A DNA stretch of 13,336 nucleotides from Acidobacteriaceae bacterium. Its GTDB lineage: Bacteria; Acidobacteriota; Terriglobia; Terriglobales; Acidobacteriaceae. Positions 7,529 to 13,336 of the stretch are shown here, in pieces. The stretch's first letter is position 1; each line of letters starts with the position of its first letter. Where the stretch lies: NCBI GenBank assembly GCA_003162255.1, contig PMMJ01000147.1, positions 1-13,336 on the forward strand, in the 5' to 3' direction. The notes under the pieces were generated by a model that made no database searches, was not told the DNA's origin, and worked only from the letters and a program-made list of their open reading frames with translations. The translations under genes and the position numbers were made by a program.

Positions 7529-7601
7529 TGTCATCTTGAGCGAAGCGAAAGACCTATGCATCCCGCAGACAATACACAGGTCCTTCGCGCTCAGGATGAC
7601 A
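7529..7601. repeat. Long hairpin repeat between mqnC and the carboxypeptidase-like gene
   Basis: Arm 7529-7555 (beginning TGTCATCTTGAGCGAAG) and arm 7578-7601 (ending CGCTCAGGATGACA) are near-perfect reverse complements around a 22-base loop. The GAGCGAAGCGAA/GACCT wording resembles dispersed palindromic elements I recall from many acidobacterial and other genomes; this is memory, not a search. The ATG at 7556 of the next gene sits in the loop. It may act as a bidirectional RNA stop or stabiliser for mqnC. Confidence 0.75.
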
Positions 7602-9316
7602 ATCTTGGTTTGGGCCGTGGACTTGCGTTCTCGTCCTTAGTGACGTGCTCCCTCGCGGTCGCCTCCTTTCTTCTTAGCGCCTGCTTACTTTCGAGTGCGC
7701 AGCAGTCTGCGCTTGCAGCAAACGCATCTTCGATTGCCGGCGCTGTGGTGCAGGAGCCGGGCAGCCAGCCGCTAAAGAAAGTGCTGGTGCAGGTGGTCGC
7801 GGAGGACCAGAAACAGGGCGGAAACTACACCGCCTCGACCGACGCCGACGGCCGCTTCCACATCGAGAGCGTCGTGCCGGGGCGTTATCGGATTTTCATC
7901 GAGAGAACCGGGTTTGTCGGAGTGAACGGGCGCGGAGTCAAATCCGACACGAACGTTCTTTCCATTCAGGCTGGACAGTCGGTAGAAGATCTTCTCTTTC
8001 GAATGTTGCCCACCGCGGTGATCAGCGGCCGCGTCACGGACGAAGATGGCGATCCGATGTCCGGGGTCAGAGTGGTCGCATCAAGAAGAATACCAGGCAA
8101 GGCAAGGCGCGAGGCCACGGGGAGCGAGGCCACGAACGATCTTGGTGAATACCGTCTCCCCGGTTTGTTCCCAGGCCAGTATTGGATTGTGGCCATGCCC
8201 CCTCCGGATTTTCGCGATTACGAACCGCAGCACGAGAAATCGCAGGGCGATAGCAGGGGCGACGCCCATTCCGATACTCGTTACCTCACCACCTATTATC
8301 CGGGCACCTACGACGGCGCGCAGGCCTCGCCGGTGACGCTCAAGGCGGGCGACGAAATGCCGGTCAACTTCACGCTGGCGCCGGCGAGGACCTATCGAGT
8401 TCGCGGAATCGTTACTGGCGTCCCCGCCGCTCAGAAACTCACCGTGGAGCTGGCCGCTAAGGCGGGCGATTCGATTCGGACCAGCGAAGTAGCGCCGGAC
8501 GGCCAGTTTGAAGTGCGCGGGGTCGGCCCAGGATCGTATGTAGTGAAGGCATCGACCGACGCCGAATCGCAGTCGCTCACCGCGCGCCAGGATATCAACG
8601 TCGTCGCCGACGACGTGGAAGGCGTGAAGCTGGTTCCGCAGCTCTCTTTCACGCTCTCCGGCCATCTCCGCATCGAGGGCAACGCGCCGGAAGAACTCAC
8701 GCAATATTCGGTGAACCTGCGCCGGGCCGAGTTGCCGGACGATGCCGGCTTCTTCATGTCCCAGGAATTCTTCGGGATGAACGCGCCGGTGGACCGACTC
8801 GGCAACTTTGAATGGAAAAACGTGAACCTCGGCGTCTACGTTGTGCAACTTTATGGGGGCAATGGGCAGAGTAACTGCTTCCTGAAATCGGTGACGCTCG
8901 GCGGGCGAGATGTCGAAACTGGATTCACAGCAAGCGGTCCGGCGACTCTTGATGTGGTGGTGAGTTCGAAGGGAGCCATGATCGAGGGAGCGGTGGTTGA
9001 AAAGGAAAAAGATGTGGACAACGATCATCCGGTGCCCAATGCCGCGGTGGTGGCCGTGCCCGAGGAAAAATACCGCAAGCTTCCCGATCGCTTCGGCATC
9101 GGATCGACCGATCAGCATGGACACTTTACGATTCGCGGCCTGGCTCCGGGCAGCTACACGCTATATGCGTGGCAGGACTTGGAAGAGGGTCTGTGGCGGG
9201 ACGCCGGCTTTCTGAAGTCTCAGGAAGCGAACGGCACGGCGATGAAAGTGGAGGAAGGCGCTCATCAGCAGGTCGAGCTGAGGCTGAGTTTAGCGGGCGA
9301 GGAGTGGAAGCATTGA
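7556..9316 (+). CDS. Secreted or lipoprotein carboxypeptidase-regulatory-like domain protein
   Basis: A 586-residue exported protein made of repeated beta-sandwich domains of the carboxypeptidase-regulatory-like/Cna-B type. Domain-like repeats: SIAGAVVQEPGSQPLKKVLVQV with STDADGRFHIESVVPGRYRI (59-113), ISGRVTDEDGDPMSGVRVVA with NDLGEYRLPGLFPGQYWI (156-211), VRGIVTGVPAAQ with DGQFEVRGVGPGSYVV (282-330), LSGHLRIEGNAPEE with LGNFEWKNVNLGVYVVQL (367-432) and IEGAVVEKEKDV with DQHGHFTIRGLAPGSYTLYAW (476-539). A hydrophobic stretch at 23-49 contains LSAC (40-43), a fair lipobox. The start is uncertain: ATG 7556 lies in the loop of the hairpin repeat, while TTG 7610 (residue 19) would give a standard-length signal peptide without repeat-derived residues. 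No catalytic residues are seen; an extracellular structural or binding role is likely. Its frame runs open into mqnC, but that part is shadow. Confidence 0.8.
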   Translation: MHPADNTQVLRAQDDNLGLGRGLAFSSLVTCSLAVASFLLSACLLSSAQQSALAANASSIAGAVVQEPGSQPLKKVLVQVVAEDQKQGGNYTASTDADGRFHIESVVPGRYRIFIERTGFVGVNGRGVKSDTNVLSIQAGQSVEDLLFRMLPTAVISGRVTDEDGDPMSGVRVVASRRIPGKARREATGSEATNDLGEYRLPGLFPGQYWIVAMPPPDFRDYEPQHEKSQGDSRGDAHSDTRYLTTYYPGTYDGAQASPVTLKAGDEMPVNFTLAPARTYRVRGIVTGVPAAQKLTVELAAKAGDSIRTSEVAPDGQFEVRGVGPGSYVVKASTDAESQSLTARQDINVVADDVEGVKLVPQLSFTLSGHLRIEGNAPEELTQYSVNLRRAELPDDAGFFMSQEFFGMNAPVDRLGNFEWKNVNLGVYVVQLYGGNGQSNCFLKSVTLGGRDVETGFTASGPATLDVVVSSKGAMIEGAVVEKEKDVDNDHPVPNAAVVAVPEEKYRKLPDRFGIGSTDQHGHFTIRGLAPGSYTLYAWQDLEEGLWRDAGFLKSQEANGTAMKVEEGAHQQVELRLSLAGEEWKH

Positions 9317-9345
9317 GGCATTAAATCACTGAGTCATTGAATCAT
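9314..9345. repeat. Four tandem 8-bp units (TGANTCAT type) starting at a stop codon
   Basis: Octamers start at 9314, 9322, 9330 and 9338 (TGAGGCAT, TAAATCAC, TGAGTCAT, TGAATCAT). The first TGA is the stop codon of the preceding gene. The same unit occurs beyond the other end of the permease gene, with the larger block in inverted orientation (12255-12302). Confidence 0.75.
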
Positions 9346-9529
9346 TTGGATGGCCAAGACTTGATCTTGCATACCATGGCCTCGGATGGGATCGCTACCG
9401 TCAGGCAGGCCCTTGGGAAGGGGTTTTGAGCGTGATCGGAATGTCGCCACCATCGAACCGGACCGCATTCAGACAAGCTACCACGACGACGGTGCACCGG
9501 CTGGTTCGCGACAATCAACCCAGATAACC
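9346..9529. other. Gap between converging genes, no gene seen
   Basis: This stretch separates the 3' ends of the carboxypeptidase-like gene and the permease. A small stem CCCTT/AAGGG (9410-9422) followed by GTTTT (9423-9427) could be a weak plus-strand terminator. No convincing reading frame was found on either strand. Confidence 0.4.
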
Positions 9530-12082
9530 TCAGTCCGTGCGCAGCGCCTTCATTGGATCCGTCGAAGCGGCTCGAAGTGCCGGGAGAATACTGGCGGGAG
9601 CGGCGCAAGCCCCGAGCGCAAGAATTGAAAACCCGAACACACGCGGATCCCAGCTGCGTATCTCGAATAGCTGCGCGGCCATGAGGCGTCCCGCGCCGAT
9701 GGCCAGAGGGATTCCAATCAATAACCCGATGGCCACTAGCAGAAATGCTCCCCGCAGGACCAATCGAACAATGTTCTGCCGGTCGGCTCCGAGAGCCATG
9801 CGCACTCCGATCTCGCTAGTTCGGCAGGCAACGGTGTAAGCCGTCAGCCCATAGAGGCCGATCGCCGCCAGCAGCATGGCGATGACCCCGAATGTGCCAG
9901 CCAACCGCGCGACCATGCGCTGCTGGTCAAAATTTGAGGCTACCTGCTCGTTCATGCTTTTCATAGTGATGATCGAAAGGTTGGAATCGATATCGGCGAG
10001 AGCCTTACGAAGCCGCGGTTCGAGATTGCGCGTATCGCCGCGTACCAGCAACTGGATACTGCGTACGAAATGCGTTTGTGCTTCGTTACGCTGTATGTCG
10101 ATGTCGGCGTAATGGACTCTCTGCTCCAGCGGTACGAAAAACATGGGCGCTGCGGGCTGGTCTGGATCGTTGTACTTGGCGTCACGCGCTACGCCGACGA
10201 TCTCAAACGTGCCCGCATATCGGGAGTTGTCCATGCCAAAGTGCTTGCCGATGGGATCTTCGTTAGGGAAGTATTTCCTGACGAGTGATTCATTCACAAT
10301 CGCTACTGGGCGTGAGGCGCTGGAATCGCTCTCCGCGAAATTACGTCCACGCAAGATGCGCTGGCCGACTGTCGAAAAATAATGAAGGCTCACCCGGTCC
10401 CAGGACACAGTCTCCGCCTCCGTAGCCTTTGGATTGCCCCTCCCTTCGATGGCAATGAATTCACCCCAGTTATTGCCGCTGAGCGGACCGTAGCCCGCCA
10501 GGCTTGCGCTCTGCACATTCGGCAACCGCACCAGTCCATCTTCGATTGCGCGATAAAGCGCGTCGAGGTGATCGGGTGTGTAATTGTCCAGAGGCGGATT
10601 GATCTGAATACTTATGCGATTTTGGACCTCAAAACCAAAGTCCTGATTTTCTAAATTCCGCAAGCTCACGGTTAGCAATCCGGCGCAGGCCAACAAAACC
10701 AGAGAAAGCGCCGCCTGGCTGACCACCAGTGTCTTTTGCGGGAACGATGCCCCGGCGCGAGTGCCGCGACCTGCTCCGTGCAGAGCCTCTGCCGGATCGG
10801 AACGCGAAGCCAGCCACGCTGGCACCACGCCAAACAGCACACCGGTCAGGAGTGAGAGCGCAAACGCAAATCCCAGAACCGGCAGCGAAGGTGTCGCACT
10901 GATGGGTGTAAAGGTGGCGCTGTGAAACGCCAGGGCCAGCATCAGACGCGCTCCCACGTATGCAATCCCTAATCCCGCGATGCCGCCTAGCACCGACAGC
11001 AGCAGCGCCTCCGTCAACTGTTGGCGAATCAGTCTTGCTCGCGCAGCTCCCAGAGCCAGGCGTACCGCAGTCTGGGCGCGGCGGACGGCTCCGCGCGCGA
11101 GCAGAAGATTGGCGAGGTTGGAGCACGCGATGAGAAGTAATGTTCCACAAACCATCAGGAGAATACGCAGGCTGTCGCCATAGTTCTCCCTTAAGGTGGT
11201 GACACCTCCTCCGGCCGGAGCCAGGCGGATAAATTTCTGAGGAATCGTAGGTTCAATCTGCGGTTTGAATTCGGCGGGCATCTCATCTTCGTCACGGAGC
11301 CACCGTTGAAGAACCGGCGTTAGCCGGGCGGGAAGTGCTTGCACGCTCGCAGCTGGCTTCAACCTGCCAATGGCATACAGCCACTGACGCTGATTCGTTC
11401 TCATGTACGCATTCTGGCCGTCGAACAAAATCTCCTGTTGCAGGGGCAGCCAAAAGTCCGGCGGATCGCTGCGCAGTGTGTCGCCAAAAAATCCCGGAGG
11501 CGTAATGCCAATTAAGGTTACCGGCTGTCCTTGCACGAAGAATGTGGAACCGACAATCCCCGGATCTGAGCCGTAAGCCTGCTGCCAGGTGCGATAGCTG
11601 ATCATCGCCACCGGTGGGGCCGACTGTTGATCGTCCGAGTTGTTGATCACCCGTCCAGCAAAGGCCCCGAGCCCAAAAACATGGAAGTAACTCCCGCTCA
11701 CGTATTCGGCCCGCAAGGGACGTGCCTCGCGGTCTTTAGCTTCCTGCCGAATGCTGTAGATCCCAGGCGCGGCCTGAAAAGCGGTGGTCTCCTCGAACTC
11801 GGGTGCCGCCGCCGCGAGACGCTGGTAGAGGGGATAAGAGAACAGGCTCCAGTCATCGTCCTCCCAACCCTCGACACAGCACTCCGAGGTATCGCCAATG
11901 CGATACAGCTGGGCGGGATCGGCGACCGGCAACGACTTCAGCATGATGGCCTGCGTCAGGGTGAAGATCGCAGTGGTCGCACCGATGCCGATGGCCAGGG
12001 TAAGTAATGCGGTCAACGTAAACGCAGGAGCATGGCGCAGCTGCCGGAGAGCGTAGCGGATGTCTTGTAGAAGGGTTTGCAC
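9530..12082 (-). CDS. ADOP-type (acidobacterial duplicated orphan permease) MacB/FtsX-like protein
   Basis: An 850-residue inner-membrane protein of the ABC-permease family described as acidobacterial duplicated orphan permeases (ADOP), which combine two MacB_PCD/FtsX units without a partner ATPase gene nearby. The opening DIRYALRQLRHAPAFTLTALLTLAIGIG (7-34) is diagnostic. Layout: TM1 about 21-47, first periplasmic domain about 50-300, FtsX unit with TMs about 305-330, 355-385 and 400-422 (with AVRLALGAARARLIRQQ), TM about 450-472, second periplasmic domain to about 725, and a closing FtsX unit (RTSEIGVRMALGADRQNIVRL) ending STDPMKALRTD. GTG start at 12080-12082 with GGGGGA seven bases upstream and a TATAAT beyond. 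No ATPase, membrane-fusion protein or PadR-type regulator adjoins it. The substrate is unknown; mechanotransmission or lipoprotein/peptide export is inferred from MacB relatives. Confidence 0.93.
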   Translation of the reverse strand: MQTLLQDIRYALRQLRHAPAFTLTALLTLAIGIGATTAIFTLTQAIMLKSLPVADPAQLYRIGDTSECCVEGWEDDDWSLFSYPLYQRLAAAAPEFEETTAFQAAPGIYSIRQEAKDREARPLRAEYVSGSYFHVFGLGAFAGRVINNSDDQQSAPPVAMISYRTWQQAYGSDPGIVGSTFFVQGQPVTLIGITPPGFFGDTLRSDPPDFWLPLQQEILFDGQNAYMRTNQRQWLYAIGRLKPAASVQALPARLTPVLQRWLRDEDEMPAEFKPQIEPTIPQKFIRLAPAGGGVTTLRENYGDSLRILLMVCGTLLLIACSNLANLLLARGAVRRAQTAVRLALGAARARLIRQQLTEALLLSVLGGIAGLGIAYVGARLMLALAFHSATFTPISATPSLPVLGFAFALSLLTGVLFGVVPAWLASRSDPAEALHGAGRGTRAGASFPQKTLVVSQAALSLVLLACAGLLTVSLRNLENQDFGFEVQNRISIQINPPLDNYTPDHLDALYRAIEDGLVRLPNVQSASLAGYGPLSGNNWGEFIAIEGRGNPKATEAETVSWDRVSLHYFSTVGQRILRGRNFAESDSSASRPVAIVNESLVRKYFPNEDPIGKHFGMDNSRYAGTFEIVGVARDAKYNDPDQPAAPMFFVPLEQRVHYADIDIQRNEAQTHFVRSIQLLVRGDTRNLEPRLRKALADIDSNLSIITMKSMNEQVASNFDQQRMVARLAGTFGVIAMLLAAIGLYGLTAYTVACRTSEIGVRMALGADRQNIVRLVLRGAFLLVAIGLLIGIPLAIGAGRLMAAQLFEIRSWDPRVFGFSILALGACAAPASILPALRAASTDPMKALRTD

Positions 12083-12100
12083 GCGAGTATCCCCCAGCGG

Positions 12101-12106
12101 ATTATA
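12101..12106 (-). promoter_or_regulatory. Probable -10 of the ADOP permease promoter
   Basis: A perfect TATAAT on the minus strand, 18 bases before the GTG start. No good -35 is found (GAACCA at 17-bp spacing). The predicted start point falls near 12094, so the leader would be very short and begin at the ribosome-binding GGGGGA (12090-12095). Confidence 0.5.
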
Positions 12107-12211
12107 CGTCGACCCAAAAGCGTTGGTTCCACGAGGTAAACTTATGAGTTTTCACCCTGCGCCACTCACCACTCCAAACGAAGAAAGCCCCCGTTTCCCG
12201 ACATTCTATTG

Positions 12212-12302
12212 CAAATCATTGAGTCTTTGAATCATCAGGTCAGAGGAAGGAAAAATGATTCAATGCCTCAATGATTCAATGATTCAATGACTCAATGACT
12301 CA
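12212..12302. repeat. 8-bp unit arrays, three forward and six inverted copies
   Basis: Three units of the TGANTCAT type (starts 12212, 12220, 12228) are followed by a 19-bp spacer and six inverted units of the ATGAYTCA type (starts 12255, 12263, 12271, 12279, 12287, 12295; the second is ATGCCTCA). The two blocks can pair as a hairpin. The position is between the divergent ADOP permease and glycosyltransferase genes. The unit is the same as at 9314-9345. Confidence 0.8.
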
Positions 12303-12322
12303 ATGGTCTCTGCCTGATCGGG

Positions 12323-12328
12323 TACAAT
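12323..12328 (+). promoter_or_regulatory. Possible -10 of the glycosyltransferase promoter
   Basis: TACAAT lies 40 bases before the ATG at 12369 and just after the octamer array. The -35 position falls in the last unit of the array (TCAATG), a weak match. If used, array length would directly alter the promoter. Confidence 0.35.
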
Positions 12329-12368
12329 GATTGGTCCGCTTTTCTAGCTTCATGGTGCTGTTGAGTTC

Positions 12369-13336
12369 ATGGATTTGACTCTCACTTTTTCCCCGCTGGG
12401 CTCGCTGGCCCTGGCCGTTTTTCTGACCTCCAAAGGCTTGGTACCCTACTTTCGCCACCATTTTCTGGACAAGACTTTCACCGGCCTTTACCAGGTCAAT
12501 GCGTTTGATCTGGCGCTGCTGATTCCCTATTTCATCGTCCTGACCATCCTGGCGGCTTACGGCGCGCACCGCTACTGGATGGTCTACCTTTATTACAAGC
12601 ACAAAAAGAGCAAGACGACGGAGCCCGCGGCCCATTTCGACGACCTGCCGCGCGTCACCGTGCAGTTGCCAATCTTTAACGAACAATACGTGGTGGACCG
12701 GCTGCTCGACGCTGTCTGCCGGCTCGACTATCCGAAAGACAAGCTCGACATCCAACTGCTCGACGATTCCACGGACGAAACCGTGGAGGTCGCTCGGGTT
12801 TTAGTGGATCGCTACGCCGCGTTGGGACATCCGGTGACATACCTGCACCGCGACAATCGTGAAGGGTTTAAGGCGGGCGCCTTGGCGGAAGGATTAAAAA
12901 CTGCCAAGGGCGAATTCGTTGCCATCTTCGACGCCGATTTTGTTCCGCCCCCCGACTTTCTGCTGAAGTGCATACATCACTTCACCGACCCCAAGGTCGG
13001 CATGGTGCAGACGCGCTGGACGCACATCAACCGCAACTACTCGTTGCTCACGCAGGTCGAAGCCATTCTGCTCGATGGCCACTTCGTGCTCGAACACTCG
13101 GCACGATCGCGCAGCGGCGTTTTCTTTAACTTCAACGGCACGGCGGGCATGTGGCGGCGCAGCGCCATTGACGAAGCCGGCGGCTGGGAGCATGACACGC
13201 TCACCGAAGACACCGACCTCTCCTATCGCGCCCAGCTCAAAGGATGGAAATTTCTCTATCTGCAGGACGTCGAATGTCCCGCCGAGTTGCCGGTGGAGAT
13301 GACCGCATTCAAGACGCAGCAGGCGCGCTGGGCCAA
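12369..13336 (+). CDS. Processive family-2 glycosyltransferase (cellulose-synthase-like), cut by the right edge
   Basis: First 322 residues of a membrane-bound GT-A glycosyltransferase that polymerises or adds sugars from a nucleotide-sugar donor at the cytoplasmic face. A weak hydrophobic stretch (about 8-25) and a strong membrane segment (about 46-66) precede a basic loop. The catalytic domain from about 94 shows VTVQLPIFNEQYVVDRLL, LLDDSTDETVEVA (Asp132-Asp133), GFKAGALAEGL, IFDADFVPPPDF (DAD 188-190), NFNGTAGMWRRSAI, LTEDTDLSYRAQLKGW (TED 279-281, the likely base region) and QQARW (317-321, the acceptor-binding motif). This set is that of the GT2 cellulose-synthase/CslA-glucomannan group; the product cannot be told from this part. 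The ATG at 12369 has only a weak ribosome site. More membrane segments are expected after the cut. Confidence 0.92.
   Translation, partial: MDLTLTFSPLGSLALAVFLTSKGLVPYFRHHFLDKTFTGLYQVNAFDLALLIPYFIVLTILAAYGAHRYWMVYLYYKHKKSKTTEPAAHFDDLPRVTVQLPIFNEQYVVDRLLDAVCRLDYPKDKLDIQLLDDSTDETVEVARVLVDRYAALGHPVTYLHRDNREGFKAGALAEGLKTAKGEFVAIFDADFVPPPDFLLKCIHHFTDPKVGMVQTRWTHINRNYSLLTQVEAILLDGHFVLEHSARSRSGVFFNFNGTAGMWRRSAIDEAGGWEHDTLTEDTDLSYRAQLKGWKFLYLQDVECPAELPVEMTAFKTQQARWA

Noticed and set aside
7307..7555. N-terminal part of the carboxypeptidase-like protein inside mqnC
   Set aside because: The open frame is a shadow of mqnC in another frame; the signal peptide starts after 7556.
8081..9124. Long minus-strand frame opposite the carboxypeptidase-like gene
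   Set aside because: It is rich in His, Arg and Ala with no recognisable domain, and it mirrors the repeated domains of the real plus-strand gene.
9410..9427. Intrinsic terminator after the carboxypeptidase-like gene
   Set aside because: The stem is only 5 bp and the T-run is four bases; too weak to list as a terminator.
12255..12302. CRISPR array
   Set aside because: The 8-bp units are contiguous without unique spacers, and no cas gene is present.

Overview
The gene set suggests a member of the Acidobacteriota (class Terriglobia or a close relative). It contains an ADOP-type duplicated orphan permease, a lone carboxypeptidase-regulatory-like protein, menaquinone synthesis genes of the futalosine route, a four-helix-bundle S23-type protein gene, and intergenic regions full of hairpins and short repeats. 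This assignment is inferred from gene families and style. No rRNA or tRNA is present to confirm it.

Left part, minus strand (1-3113): the 5' two thirds of topA (DNA topoisomerase I, cut by the left edge), a small S23/four-helix-bundle gene, and dprA (DNA-processing protein). The S23 gene is bracketed by two inverted arrays of a 7-bp unit. One array contains the stop codon of dprA.

Middle, plus strand (3295-7514): mqnA (chorismate dehydratase), a fusion of a thioredoxin-like [2Fe-2S] ferredoxin with a COMT-like methyltransferase, a DedA/VTT-type membrane protein, and mqnC (radical-SAM cyclic dehypoxanthinyl futalosine synthase). mqnA and mqnC catalyse the first and a late step of the futalosine route to menaquinone. 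The ferredoxin-methyltransferase between them is the most unusual gene of the window. dprA and mqnA diverge from a 181-bp gap that holds another inverted 7-bp array and an extended -10 placed so close to the mqnA ATG that a leaderless mRNA is plausible.

Right part (7529-13336): a strong hairpin repeat, a secreted or lipoprotein protein with repeated beta-sandwich (carboxypeptidase-regulatory-like) domains, a minus-strand ADOP permease of 850 residues, and the start of a plus-strand processive family-2 glycosyltransferase cut by the right edge. The permease is flanked on both sides by arrays of an 8-bp unit; one of them begins at the stop codon of the preceding gene.

The recurring theme is non-coding. 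At least nine repeat structures sit in gaps, at stop codons, or inside a reading frame: hairpin elements, and 7-bp or 8-bp unit arrays arranged as inverted pairs. No gap exceeds 300 bp. I saw no CRISPR array, transposase, integrase, tRNA or rRNA.
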